DNA of 64,000 nucleotides, from NCBI GenBank assembly GCA_963781785.1, contig CAWAHD010000002.1:3286001-3350000 (forward strand), written 5' to 3'. This DNA comes from CAWAHD01 sp963781785. Lineage in GTDB: Bacteria > Planctomycetota > Planctomycetia > Isosphaerales > Isosphaeraceae. A model generated the notes under the pieces. The model did not search any database. It was not told where the DNA came from and was given only the letters and a program-made list of their open reading frames with translations. Shown piece by piece: positions 28,265 to 38,301 of this stretch (position 1 is the first letter of the stretch; each line of letters opens with the position of its first letter). Made by a program: the position numbers and the translations under genes.

Positions 28265-30151
28265 GTGTTCCCTGCTGTGGACGCGCCCCGCTCTGTCGCC
28301 TGGGCTGATCGGCTGGTCATCCGGCCGGGATCGCTCCGTCTTCTTGCCGCGGCGACAGCCATGGCCTGGGTTCCGCTCCTGGCACTCGTCGCACTCTCGC
28401 TTGCCGGCGCGAATTCAGGGGGGGGGGTTTCGAACGCGGCCTGGGCGAAACACCGCGCTGAAATCCGCAAGCTCCCTGAGGAGCTTTATCACCTGGACCG
28501 ATTCCGGGCGATTCGTGGCCGGGTGACCGACGCGGATGGGAAGCCGGTCGCTGGTGCCCTGGTTCGCTGCGCGAAAGTCGAAAGCGTTGTTGAGCTGGCC
28601 AAGGGCGGAACGCCGTCTTCGTCGGGATGGACGGTCCCGATCGAGGCCGAGATTTCGACAGGCCAAGACGGCACGTACGAGTTCACGCATTTGCCGGTCG
28701 GGGCGAGAACGTTCTTTTACTCGGCCCCTGGCCGGGACTTGGCCCCGGCCATCAAGGATCTGATCGTCGTCCAGGACGGGCTGGGGGCGCGGCTCGACGT
28801 GACGCTCGCCCGTCCGGCCAAGCTTCTCGTTCGGCTCAAGACCCCGGCCAAGACGGCGATGCGGCTGTACCTGGTCCCCCAGCGGTGGTGGCCCAGCCTG
28901 GAGACGGCGACCGTGCCGCCGACTTGGCGCGCGACGCAGTTTCCCCGCCTTGGTGGGCCGTTCCGCAAGGGGCTGATCGCGACCGCGGGTCCGGGCGACG
29001 CGTCGCCGTTGAAAATCATCGGCCGCTACGATCTCGATCGCTCCGCCGAGGTCGCGCTCGCGGGTAAGGAAATGCCCGTGCTCCGGTACGAGCTGCCGGA
29101 GGCGGCCGGGCTCGAGCCCTGGCGTTTTGAGCCGTCGACCGAGGAGCGGATGTTCTACGCCGCTGTGTCGCCAGTCGCCTTGTTCTGGCGTGAGGCGCCT
29201 TTTGGCTGGCCGTCATGGCTGGCCATGCCCTCGTTCCTTTCCTCAGCCCTTCCCCGTCTAACGTTAGCGAGGCCAGCCGGCGGTGGTACTGCCCGCGGCT
29301 TCTCGCCTCATCCATTCCTACCGGTCTTGGTCGAGTCGCGGACGGCCGGTCCTCGGCTCGTGTGGTCGAACGAAGCAATGGAGTTTGACGTTGGAGGCCT
29401 GCCGGCGGCGTCTTACCGGGTGCGAGCACTCGACCTCTTCGGACGGGTGACGTTCGCGGCGGGGGTTGCCGTCCGTCCCGGCTACAGGGCCACGCAGGAC
29501 GTGCGGCTGTGGAGCAAGGTGGACCTCGACGAGCCCGATAGCCGCCAGGTGATGGGCTTCGTCAAGTGGGAAAGCGGCATGCCGGCCGAGAACGCCGTGG
29601 TGTTCATGCAGAACACGTACAACTTCCGAAAGTTCGTGCGGCGGGTCGAGACCGACGAGCAGGGGTATTTCCGGTTCTTCGACGTGCCGGGCAATGAGCC
29701 GTACTTCGTCTTCGCCGTCCCGCCGGGCGACGTCGACGCTATGCGGAGCTTCGAGTATTTCGGCGTCGGGTTCTTTCAGCGCGAAGTCTGGCGGGAGCTG
29801 ACGCTGCATCCGCACCGGGTGACTGGTGCAATTCCGCAATCGCCGGCTGGGCCAGAGGAGCGCGATACCACACTAGTCCGACGCGCTGGCGACGGGTTCG
29901 CCACGAGGCAGTCAAGCTCGGCGGCTTTTCCTGACGCCACCGTGCAGCTCGCTCGGCTGGAGGGCCAGACCGAGCGGGTCGTCTGGACGTTTCGCGCCGA
30001 CCACTCTGGGTGGTTTACTGTCTCGAACGTGCACCACGGCCGTTACCGTGTACGGGTGTCGCGGGATGACGGCAAGAATATCGTCCGCTCGTTGCCGTTC
30101 GACGTCGGCGATGGTCAATCCGAGTCGACTGTCCGCTGGTCGTCGCCGTAG
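28265..30151 (+). CDS. gene 1B: membrane-anchored carboxypeptidase-regulatory-like domain protein
   Basis: 628 residues in one frame from GTG 28265. One transmembrane helix (about residues 23-49, LLAAATAMAWVPLLALVALSL) is followed by the in-frame 10-G tract encoding SGGGV, then KLPEELYHLDRFRAIRGRVT. The carboxypeptidase-regulatory-like module includes GKPVAGALVRCAK and FTHLPVGARTFFYSAPG. A central region shares PPFRKGLIAT-like and DLPEAAGLEPW-like segments with gene 1A. The second module is LDEPDSRQVMGFVKWESG ... YFRFFDVPGNEPYFVF, and the C-terminal module is GWFTVSNVHHGRYRVRV. It is the intact reference for gene 1A. Predicted to be anchored in the cytoplasmic membrane with the bulk outside. 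No catalytic residues are recognised. Confidence 0.85.
   Translation: MFPAVDAPRSVAWADRLVIRPGSLRLLAAATAMAWVPLLALVALSLAGANSGGGVSNAAWAKHRAEIRKLPEELYHLDRFRAIRGRVTDADGKPVAGALVRCAKVESVVELAKGGTPSSSGWTVPIEAEISTGQDGTYEFTHLPVGARTFFYSAPGRDLAPAIKDLIVVQDGLGARLDVTLARPAKLLVRLKTPAKTAMRLYLVPQRWWPSLETATVPPTWRATQFPRLGGPFRKGLIATAGPGDASPLKIIGRYDLDRSAEVALAGKEMPVLRYELPEAAGLEPWRFEPSTEERMFYAAVSPVALFWREAPFGWPSWLAMPSFLSSALPRLTLARPAGGGTARGFSPHPFLPVLVESRTAGPRLVWSNEAMEFDVGGLPAASYRVRALDLFGRVTFAAGVAVRPGYRATQDVRLWSKVDLDEPDSRQVMGFVKWESGMPAENAVVFMQNTYNFRKFVRRVETDEQGYFRFFDVPGNEPYFVFAVPPGDVDAMRSFEYFGVGFFQREVWRELTLHPHRVTGAIPQSPAGPEERDTTLVRRAGDGFATRQSSSAAFPDATVQLARLEGQTERVVWTFRADHSGWFTVSNVHHGRYRVRVSRDDGKNIVRSLPFDVGDGQSESTVRWSSP
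28418..28427 (+). repeat. poly-G tract (G10) in gene 1B
   Basis: Ten consecutive G at the same codon position as the G11 tract of gene 1A. Here the downstream frame is open. Confidence 0.85.
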
Positions 30152-30227
30152 GATCGAGCGTTTCCAGTGCCCGGATTCGTCTTTCGGGCCGGCTTATCGC
30201 CGCTAGTCGCATCACGAGGAGGATACC

Positions 30228-31266
30228 ATGAATCGTTTGGAGTTCGGTCTGACACTGTTCGCGGCTGGGTTCTGCCTGACGCTCCTGGGCTCACGTCTGA
30301 CAACGGAACGAGAGCCCGCGTGGGACCCGCGAGGCGCAGTCGGCGCTGTTCAGCCAGCAGGTGAGCACGCCCGCCAGAATGGATGGCTGCCTGGACACGC
30401 GGTCGACGGTCTCAATGTGGCAGCGGCCCACGGTCTCCCGAGCAGTGGGCAAGAACCCCTTGGCGACAGGACAACCGAGCGGCGCGAGACTCAGCCTCGT
30501 GTCCTTCACAAACGTCCCCTCAGTGCTGGACGCGTCCGAATTCTTGCAGGACATCATCGTAGTGAAATCGGTAGCGACAGGCGGTTACAACAACTTTTGC
30601 TCGACAAGCGCCGGACCGGCTTCGAACCAGTGTTCGGTCAACCAATCTTCGTCGGCTGGTGCCTGCTCGGTGGACGGGTATATGGGCACCTCGTTTTGCT
30701 CGGCCGGACCGCCTGGGTCACCCAACGGTAGCTGGCCTATCCTATGCAGTGCAAACAATAACGCCAATGCCAGCTCGTGCAGCACAAATGGCAGCGGCAC
30801 CAGTTCGGTAAATCTGGAGTGCTCTGTTATGGGTGCCAGCAGCACCAACCAAGTGCAAAACTCCTACTGTTCGACTCAACTGGGAAGTGGCCAAACATGC
30901 AGCACAGGCGTGAATGCAGGCGGTGGCACGCACAGTAATACGGGTCAGACCAACACGCAATGCTCGACGTTGGGATATTCTGGCGGCGGCAATTTTTGCT
31001 CGGTCAACGGGGGCGGGGGTGCAACTACGCCGAATCAATGCAGTTCTGACAGCGGAACGACGAATTTCTGCTCGGCCACCACCTCAACGACCGATTTCTG
31101 TTCCGTCAAAGCAGGGCAAACCCACGTAACCTGCACGGCAATTCCCTCCGGGGGCACGATGGGCAATTGCAGTGTCGGCACGGGCATCTCGAAAACGCGA
31201 TGCAGCATACAGGTGGCGAGCGGCGGTACACAGGGAGATTATCCGGGTGAACTATGTAGCTTGTAG
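30228..31266 (+). CDS. gene 2B: secreted Cys-Ser/Thr repeat protein, one frameshift
   Basis: ATG 30228 follows GAGGAGG. Frame-corrected length is 345 residues. The signal region LFAAGFCLTLLGSRL resembles gene 2A. The spacer contains SRAVGKNPL and GARLSLVSFT. The tail from about residue 120 carries 18 Cys, all in C-[ST] context (FCSTS, QCSVN, ACSVD, FCSAG, LCSAN, SCSTN, ECSVM, YCSTQ, TCSTG ...), in Gly/Ser/Asn/Thr-rich linkers, and ends LCSL at the stop. The frame changes near 30331-30345 (one added or two lost bases). Apart from the Cys-Ser pattern, the tail is poorly alignable to gene 2A, so linkers evolve fast. Exported; function unknown. No CxxCH, zinc-finger or sortase motif is present. 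Confidence 0.75.
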
Positions 31267-31397
31267 CTTCCCGCGACCCGAGAGCACATGGCACAGCTCG
31301 GTGCGTCGAACGCCAACTCCATGTGAGTGCGCAGTTGGTCCACGGTATCCTGTCCGAGCTCACGAATCGCTTCTTTCCGTCGCCGAGGAGAACATAC

Positions 31398-32657
31398 ATG
31401 TTACTATTGTTGACGTCTGTTGCCCTGACGTGCCTCACGGGTTCGGATTCCACGACAGGCCAGGATGCCGTCGGAGGACCGCCGGGATCAGACGTGGCGC
31501 TCATCTCCAAGATCAGGTCTGAACTGCGTCGGCTCGAGACAGGACGTAGCTCCGATTTTTTCGCGGCGCTGTCTAACCCGGATAACGCCGGGAACCCGAA
31601 CCGCCTAACTGGAGAGCAGGCCGAATTGATCCGGCGTCTTGACGACGTGGGCAGGGATTCAGTGCGGATTTGGCTCACACGCCTTCTGAAGGAAGGGACA
31701 CCATCGCTCGCGGCCGACCAGGTTGAGCCGATCAAGGACCGGATCATCGCCCATGCCGAGGCGGTCGCGCGGGAGGCGATTTTGACTCCGGCCCAGGCGA
31801 GGCGATGGCGCACCACCGTAACGCGACCGGCAGTCCGCCCGCTCGCTGGTCGGTATCCCTTGTTCCCGAAGAGCGTTTCCGACAATCCGCCACCGGATAC
31901 CCTCGCACGCGCACGTAACGAGATTTGGTGCGAGGCTGTATACGTTGGCAGACCAGGGGGGGAACCGCCGGCATCGGAGCTCTTCACGGCCGTTCTCGCT
32001 GGCGGCAAGGATGCGATCCCCGCGCTCACGGCCGAACAGAGCGGTCTGATCCGGCGGCTCGAGAAACTAGCCAGGGATGCCCAGAGAGAATGGCTGCTCC
32101 GAGGCATCAGCAAGGAGCAGCCGCCGAAGGAATTGTGGAACGAACCGCCGACCCGGGAGATGGTCGATCGAGTGTCCGACCGGGGGATGCAGCACAGAGC
32201 GAGCGTTGTAGCGCACGCCGAAACAATTGCCCTTAATGCTATCCTGGCGCCCGAGCAAGCCGAAGCTTCGAAATGCCGGATGTGGAGGCGCACGGGTGTT
32301 TTCGCTCTGTTTGACCCTGAGCTCGCTGCTAGGCTCGGGCTATCGCGGGCGCAACGTGAGGAAATCGCGACCCAGCTCGAAGCCCGGGCCGTTGTTTGGC
32401 GCGAAGAGCACGATTCGAGGGCGGTGCAGAGCATGCAGGTAGGCCACGCTGAGCTGTCCGGGCAGCTTAGCCGCGCGGAACGCCAACAATTGGATGACCA
32501 ATTGCGCCAGGTGTTTGATGGAGAAGTGGCCCGGTATGATCAATCTGTGTGGGACGTGCTCAGACCGTCCCAGCTCAGGGCGCTGAAGCGAATACTCAGC
32601 AGCGCCCCGGCAAGTCGGTCCAGTCTGAAGGCGGCGCGAGCAAATCGCCCCGGCTGA
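31398..32657 (+). CDS. gene 3B: secreted helical protein with six LTxxQ-like motifs
   Basis: 419 residues, frame intact. ATG 31398 has GAGGAG seven bases upstream; the N-terminus LLLLTSVALTCLTGSDS is a signal sequence. Motifs in order are LTGEQAELIRRL, ILTPAQARRW, LTAEQSGLIRRL, ILAPEQAEAS, LSRAQREEIATQL and VLRPSQLRALKRIL. They resemble the LTxxQ signature of Spy/CpxP periplasmic proteins but are repeated three times as pairs. Identity to 3A and 3C is modest outside the motifs. Position in the operon is the same as 3A: after the Cys-repeat gene and before the first large membrane protein. A role as periplasmic holdase or partner for the Cys-repeat protein is a guess. Confidence 0.8.
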   Translation: MLLLLTSVALTCLTGSDSTTGQDAVGGPPGSDVALISKIRSELRRLETGRSSDFFAALSNPDNAGNPNRLTGEQAELIRRLDDVGRDSVRIWLTRLLKEGTPSLAADQVEPIKDRIIAHAEAVAREAILTPAQARRWRTTVTRPAVRPLAGRYPLFPKSVSDNPPPDTLARARNEIWCEAVYVGRPGGEPPASELFTAVLAGGKDAIPALTAEQSGLIRRLEKLARDAQREWLLRGISKEQPPKELWNEPPTREMVDRVSDRGMQHRASVVAHAETIALNAILAPEQAEASKCRMWRRTGVFALFDPELAARLGLSRAQREEIATQLEARAVVWREEHDSRAVQSMQVGHAELSGQLSRAERQQLDDQLRQVFDGEVARYDQSVWDVLRPSQLRALKRILSSAPASRSSLKAARANRPG

Positions 32658-32831
32658 TGGCCTAACCTTTTCAGAGCACGGTGCCTCGGCGCAACCGGAC
32701 TCCGACTGAGTTTCAGACTCCGATAGGCTCCGAGCCGCGCGAGGTTAATTTACCGCTTTGAGGCGGGCGAGTAGGAACCAAGGAGGCGCGAGCGTCTGAG
32801 CGACACGCTTCGACGGAGAGGAAACATCGGG

Positions 32832-35706
32832 ATGGTCGACGTGGCAGCCGAGGAATGTCGTGTCTCGTGGCGCGGGCGAGCCGCGTGCGCCGTCACGACG
32901 CTCGCCGCGATGGCCGGTCTGCTCCTCCTCGACGGTCAACTCGGGCCGCAATCCTTCATGCTTCGGCGTGCGGGGGCGGCGGTTGTCCTCGCCGTCATCG
33001 CGGCGTTGCGGCGGGCCCGCGAAAGCCCGTTCGCGGCTCCTGGAGCTTCAAACGGCGCGGACGACACCTCGCCACCGGGCGAGCGCTCTCCCGGCGCCGT
33101 GGCGCCACAGTGGATCGGCGCAGCCGGCGCCTCACCACGGCGGTGCCCTCAAGAGCGATCGAGCAACCCGACGGACTGGCGCCGGCGTGTGTCAGAATGT
33201 GTCGCGGTCATCGCTTTGTTGGTCCTCGTGGCCCGGGCTCCATCCGTACCGGTCGCGCTCGTGGAGTTCATCGGCGGGCTGGTGGCGATCGGGAGAATGC
33301 ATGGCACGCGGTCGTCCGGCACACGACTGGCCGCTGGCCTCATACCGGCATGCATCAGCTACGTCGCAATGCGCTTTGCGGTCGACCTGCTGCCCCGAGC
33401 CGGCGCGGTCGCGGATGCAATCGCGCGGGCGGCCAGCATATACACCAACCGTGTGCGTGGCTCGGACTGCCGCTTGAGTTTCACCGCGCTGGGCGGGGCG
33501 GCGATCGCGCTGGCTGTTTTGTATATCGTTTGGAGCTGGCGGCGCGACGGCGGCGGGTGCCGGCTCGTCGCCGCGAGCATTTTTCCGCTGGGCTGGTTCG
33601 CCTTGTTGCCCGTGGTCACGCCCGACGTCTCGACTGGCCCCATCACGGTGTTTTCCCGGGGCGCGGGGCATGGCCTTCTCTGGCTGGCCATCGCCGGGGT
33701 TGCCGGCGCCCTCCTGCCGCGCCGGCAACCTGCCTCACACGACGTGGCACTCGTCATTACGCGAAGGCTCCCGATGGCGGCCGCCGGCATTGCGGCGGCG
33801 TTGGCTGGTGTCTGCCTCGTCGGCACGGGGCTCATTGGCCAGGTGGCGCGAGGTTCGATCCGCGTTCACAATTACGGCGGACTCGACTGGGATCGGCCGG
33901 TCTATGGCCGGTTCGGGGCGTTCAGCGGCGGAATGTTTGGGCTTTTGCCCGTCTACTGTCGAGCTGAGGGTTGGGATTTCGGAGTCATCGATCACTCTCG
34001 GGAGACCGCGTCGGACAAGACGCCGGGCTTGCACAACGAATCAGACGCCGCGCCGCCGCGCACCGATTCGGCATCGCCCAAGGCTCACGCGGATGCGCCG
34101 TCAATTTCCAAGGGCAGGTTGGGCGAGGCGGCGTCGACCGGCAGCCGTGCGCGTTGGTCTGCCGCGCCGGTTGGAGCAATCGTCGGCCCGGCCGGCGCCT
34201 CGATCCCCGCCCTGGGGCTGTTCACAAGAGTCGCCCCGCGACCGGCCGACAAAATCGAGCCAGCCGACCTCGAGAAGACCCAAATCCTGATCCTGATCAA
34301 TTCTCCGAAAGCGTGGGATAGCGCCCAGCGCCGCCTGGTTCTCGACTTCGTCGCTCGGGGCGGCAGCCTGCTTGTGCTGGGTGATCACACCGACGTTTTC
34401 GGCCTGATGCGCGGTTTCAACAGCTTGCTGGATCCACTTGGCATCCGTTTCCGCTTCGACTCGGCCTGCAAAGTGCGCGAGACCTGGCGCGGGTGCCAGG
34501 CCGCTGCGCCCGACGCGGTGGCGTGGAACTGGGACGACGAGAACCCTGGGGTCGCCGTCGGCGCCTCGCTGGAATTATCCGGATCGGCCCGGCCGCTTCT
34601 GACCGGTCGATACGCCTTTTCCGACACAGGGGTCCGCCGGAACCGGATGGGCAGCTTCCTGGGAAACTACCACTACGATGGGGGCGAGCAGCTCGGCGAG
34701 GTCGTGCTGGTGGCGACCGTCACGTACGGCCGGGGCCGCGTCGTCGTCTGGGGCGACACGTCGGCCTTTCAGGGCGTGAGCTCCCATTATCCCGCCGTGG
34801 TCGGCCCGATGCTGGCATGGCTATCCCGGCCCGCGGCGTGCACCGAGCTGCCCCCGGTCCGGGCCGCGGCGGCACTTGGCCTGCTTGCCGCGGTTGTCTG
34901 GCTCTGGCTGGTCCGGGGTGGGACACCCCAGGCGACCGTCATCGCCGCCGGCCTGCTGATCGGGCTCGCCGCCCCTTGGTGCCTCAGCTTGCCGCGTCTC
35001 GAGAACGCGCGTGACGATCGCTCAGGATGTGGTTCTGGTCGATCGGTCACACCTTCCGGCCACAGGCCACTACAACGCCCGGGTCAACCCGGTCGGCCCG
35101 CTGTTTACCAATCTGCTGCGCTCTGGGTTCCGCATCGCCGAGATCGAGGTTTGGGATAAACCGGCAATCTCGCGCGCCAAAGGCGTCGCCTTCATCGCGC
35201 CGCAGCGCTCCTTCACCGTGGCGGAAGTGCAAGATCTGTCGGACGCCGAACGGCGCGGGTTGGTCGTGATCTTAAGCACCGGGCAACCCGATTCGGCCGG
35301 CTCGCGCCGCCTGCTCGAAGCACACGACTTGGCACTCTTGCCCCGGCCGTTGGGGACAGTTTCATCGGCTGAGCCGGGGGCGAGCCGCCGCGAGCGCGAG
35401 AGCCACCCGAGGTTTCTCGACGCCTGGCCGATCGTCACTGGCAAGCGCAGAAATCCCGCCGATCTTCCGGGTGTCGAGGTCATCTACCGGCACGGCGGGG
35501 ATGTGGTCGCGCTCTTCCGCCGCGTGGGGAGCGATGGGCTGCTCGTGATCTCCGACACGCGGTTCTTCTCCGACATGAACGTTGAAGACATGTCCGGTTA
35601 CTGGCAGGGAAACCTGGCCCTGATCCACGACCTATTCGAGCGCTATCTGGGAGCAGACGCGGACGCCGTGCAGCCGTTGTTCCGCTCGCCCGAAAAGCCC
35701 CAATGA
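32832..35706 (+). CDS. gene 4B: large membrane protein with two DUF4350/GATase1-like domains, frameshifted
   Basis: ATG 32832 with GAGAGGAA upstream; frame-corrected length about 957 residues. Same plan as gene 4A. N-terminal polytopic region (LLLLDGQLGPQSFMLRRAG, PLGWFALLPVVTPDVSTGP) with an extra Pro/Ala/Ser-rich loop of about 45 residues near residue 65; SIRVHNYGGLDWDRPVYG; first domain with GGSLLVLGDHTDVFGLM, GIRFRFDSA and GRVVVWGDTSAFQ; two membrane helices; second domain with VVLVDRSHLPATGHYN, VAFIAPQRSFTV and LLVISDTRFFSDMNVED. The frame changes near 35010, so the first frame runs on to 35159 and the second domain is in another frame (35011-35706). The break lies close to the one in gene 4A, at the junction before domain 2, but is of opposite sign. 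Confidence 0.75.
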
Positions 35707-35722
35707 GAGAGGCGGCAACGGC

Positions 35723-38182
35723 GTGACCACCATGACCGCGACCGCCAACCAGCGGCGCATCGCTCCGGCGATTTTGCCTGATCAAGTCTACCCGGCTGCG
35801 AAGATCACTCACGGGGCTGCGGCCGCGGTGATCGTCTGCGGTTGGGTGGTGGTCTCGAGTCGCTTGGCTGACCGTCAACATGCGTGGGCGTTGGCCGCGG
35901 CTACGCTGGCGAGCGTCATGCTCACGCGGCCGATGGCGCGGCGCGGGTTGTTCCGGCGTGCCTGCCTCGCTCCCGTCCAGATCGCGGCCGCGCTCGTGGC
36001 GCTTTTCAGCGCCGATCGGGCGCTCGCCGGCTGGGAGGAAAGGGCTCCCCGATTTTCCGGGGCCTCGACGTTCGCTTCGGCCGTGCTCGACCTGTTTGGT
36101 TTCCGGACCGCGGCCGAGCGAGGGCTGTTGCTGATCGATCACCCCGACGGCCTGGTGACGATCGTTCCCTCAATAGAAAAGCTCGCACTGCGGCCCATGT
36201 TGCTCTTCTGGCTCGCCTGGACTGTTCTCCTCTTGGTCCACGGGCATCGGCGCACGATCGTCTGTTCGATCGCATGCCTGGCAACGACGCTGCTCGTGGG
36301 AATGATGCGGTATGTCGTTTTGGTCGGGGTTTACGTCGAGCACGACGAGATCCTTGCCGGCAGCGCGGGTCAGGCTGCGCTTAACCTGTTTGAGTCGCCA
36401 TGGATCACGTGTTTCTTTCTCATTGTGGCGGGCCTTGCCGCCGATCGCGCCAGCCGGTTGCTGGCGCGGGGAGGCACGGCATTTCCTCCAGCTCCGCCGC
36501 CCCGGTTTCGGTCGATCTTCACGGTGGGCGCCACGATCGCCGGTCTGGGCGGGGCGGCCGGGTTGGCGTGGTCGTTCATCCCACCCGGGACCGAGAAGTC
36601 CGGCCGCATCCTGATCGACGACCGCTACTGCGGCATCTGGGAACCGACGGCGCGGCAGCTTGATACCGAATGGTACGGCGACTTCCCCACGTACAGTTTT
36701 ACATCTCTGGCGGAGTGGCTCGGGAGATGGTACTCGGTCGACGCGAACACTTCAAAGCGCTATGACGACGACTTGCTGTCGCAGTACGACGTGTTGATCC
36801 TCAAGACGCCGGAGGAACCGATCCCGGACTCCGAGACAGCCGCGATCGACCGCTTCGTCCGCCGCGGCGGAGGGCTGCTTCTGGTCGGCGACCACACCAA
36901 TCTGCTCGGGATGGGCACGCACCTCAACGCCCTGTCCGCCAAGCACGGGATTCGCTTCCGGTATGACTCTGTCTCCGATGGCCTGACCGGCGGATTTGTC
37001 GAGTGCACCGCGCCCTATGCCGGCCGCCACGTCGGTGCGCTGCACGTCGAGAACCTGGAATTCATGACCTCGTGCTCGCTTCAGGTATCCGGGGACGCAC
37101 AAACCGTCCTCGCGGCGGACAACTGCCGCCGCGAACCGCACGACTACGCCGGATCAAGCTACTTCGGCCGGCATGGCCCCCACCCGGAGATGACGCACGG
37201 CAGGACGGTGCTGGCCGCAGCGGTGCGCGTCGGGCGCGGCCAGATCGCCGCGTTCACCGACAGTACGGTCTGGTCATCGTTCGCTGTGTTCAGCCACGAC
37301 CGGGAGAAGCTGGCGATGGATCTCGTCCGGATGCTGAACCGGCAGCAGAGCCCGTACGAGGTGCCGATCCGTTGCGCCGCAATCATCATCGCGCTCGTCG
37401 CGGTGGTGATGGGCTTGTGGATGGTCCGCCCGGGAATGGCGCTGCCGGCGGTGCTCTTCGGTCTCGCGGGCTTCTGGTCCAGCGCCCTGGCGGCCGAGGG
37501 TTTGCACCGCTCGATCTATGCATGGCCCGAGCCCAATATTCCTGTTTCGGAAGTCACGTTCCTCTGGCAGGGAGGCGCCTGCGCTTATCCTCCCGTCCTG
37601 GGAACTCCCGGATCCCTGGCGGCGAACCGCTGCTTTGACACTCTGCTCGTCTCGGTCCAGCGTCTTGGGCTGGTGCCGCGCGTCGCCTACACGTTCGAGG
37701 ACGATTTCCTCAAACCCGAGACGCGCGCGATGTTCGTGGTTGCGCCCGTCAACACGCCGCCCGCCCGGACGATGGCTCGTTTGCGAGAGTTCGTCCGGAG
37801 GGGAGGCAGCCTGATCGTCCTTGACGACAGCCGCATTGGCGAGCGCGGCAGCGCCAAGGATTTCCTGAGCCTGTTCGACGCCACGATCACCTATCACGGG
37901 GCACAAGGCCAGGGTGCCAACCAGCGGCCGCACGTTCATCTCGGCGGCGCCATGGTCCCTCTCAAGATGCCCGCCGCCGATGCGTTCGTGGCACGAAAGC
38001 TCTACGAACAGGGGCAGGTCATCTACATGTCGGATGCGGCCGACTTTTCTCGCGAGGGGATGGGCCATTGCTTCGCCCGGCCCTGGAAGACCGCCCGGGC
38101 CAGGTACGAGGCGGTTTTCACCCTGTTCCGGGATGTGCTGCGGATTGCGCCCGCCGACCGGCGGTTTTATGGCGTGCTGTGA
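35723..38182 (+). CDS. gene 5B: intact membrane protein with two DUF4350/GATase1-like domains
   Basis: 819 residues in one frame from GTG 35723 (an ATG at 35732 is an alternative). About six N-terminal membrane helices are followed by a seventh (IFTVGATIAGLGGAAGLAW) and RILIDDRYCGIWEPTARQLD. The first soluble domain has DVLILKTPEEPIPDSETAAI, GGGLLLVGDHTNLLGMG and AAFTDSTVWSSFAVFSH. Two helices and ALAAEGLHRSIYAWPEPN come next. The second domain has FVVAPVNTPPARTMARL, GGSLIVLDDSRIGERGSA and YMSDAADFSREGMGHCFARP. Strikingly, the last 1.5 kb is nearly identical in protein to gene 5A, suggesting recent duplication or gene conversion. It begins 16 bases after gene 4B, consistent with one transcript. 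No enzyme assignment is possible. Confidence 0.85.
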   Translation: MTTMTATANQRRIAPAILPDQVYPAAKITHGAAAAVIVCGWVVVSSRLADRQHAWALAAATLASVMLTRPMARRGLFRRACLAPVQIAAALVALFSADRALAGWEERAPRFSGASTFASAVLDLFGFRTAAERGLLLIDHPDGLVTIVPSIEKLALRPMLLFWLAWTVLLLVHGHRRTIVCSIACLATTLLVGMMRYVVLVGVYVEHDEILAGSAGQAALNLFESPWITCFFLIVAGLAADRASRLLARGGTAFPPAPPPRFRSIFTVGATIAGLGGAAGLAWSFIPPGTEKSGRILIDDRYCGIWEPTARQLDTEWYGDFPTYSFTSLAEWLGRWYSVDANTSKRYDDDLLSQYDVLILKTPEEPIPDSETAAIDRFVRRGGGLLLVGDHTNLLGMGTHLNALSAKHGIRFRYDSVSDGLTGGFVECTAPYAGRHVGALHVENLEFMTSCSLQVSGDAQTVLAADNCRREPHDYAGSSYFGRHGPHPEMTHGRTVLAAAVRVGRGQIAAFTDSTVWSSFAVFSHDREKLAMDLVRMLNRQQSPYEVPIRCAAIIIALVAVVMGLWMVRPGMALPAVLFGLAGFWSSALAAEGLHRSIYAWPEPNIPVSEVTFLWQGGACAYPPVLGTPGSLAANRCFDTLLVSVQRLGLVPRVAYTFEDDFLKPETRAMFVVAPVNTPPARTMARLREFVRRGGSLIVLDDSRIGERGSAKDFLSLFDATITYHGAQGQGANQRPHVHLGGAMVPLKMPAADAFVARKLYEQGQVIYMSDAADFSREGMGHCFARPWKTARARYEAVFTLFRDVLRIAPADRRFYGVL

Positions 38183-38188
38183 TGATTT

Positions 38189-38243
38189 GACGGGCAGGAT
38201 GCCTGTCCCCCACCTCGGTCATTTGACGGGCAGGATGCCCGTC
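38189..38243. repeat. two tandem hairpin repeats after gene 5B
   Basis: GACGGGCAGGATGCCTGTC at 38189 and GACGGGCAGGATGCCCGTC at 38225, again 36 bases apart and starting seven bases after the stop codon, as in unit A. Confidence 0.85.
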
Positions 38244-38247
38244 CCCC

Positions 38248-38301
38248 GGGTCCGAAATCCCAACAGCCAGCTCGTAACGGCAGATGACGGTGGCCGTCAC
38301 G
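38248..38301 (-). pseudogene. fragment of a serine/threonine kinase gene 3' end
   Basis: A 54-base stretch matches 41293-41346 (the membrane-exit part of the kinase gene, encoding TATVICRYELAVG on the minus strand) with about five differences. It is joined directly to the hairpin repeat, as in the kinase gene itself, so the fragment probably moved together with the repeat. Confidence 0.65.

Larger units (their letters stand above)
28057..38250 (+). repeat. duplicated five-gene operon, unit B
   Basis: Gene-for-gene counterpart of 15577-25655. It contains the leader, genes 1B-5B and a two-copy hairpin tail. Genes 1B, 3B and 5B read through in one frame. Genes 2B and 4B each have one single-base shift. 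Confidence 0.9.

Noticed and set aside
17657..31266. Gene 2 as a multiheme cytochrome or as an antifreeze protein
   Set aside because: No CxxCH heme motif exists. Spacing of Cys varies from about 8 to 18 and there is one Cys per unit, unlike the strict 12-residue two-Cys insect antifreeze repeat.
15777..38182. Programmed ribosomal frameshifting as a common explanation of the broken genes
   Set aside because: The breaks are of both signs, at unrelated sequences without shared slippery heptamers, and are absent from the equivalent positions in the other unit.
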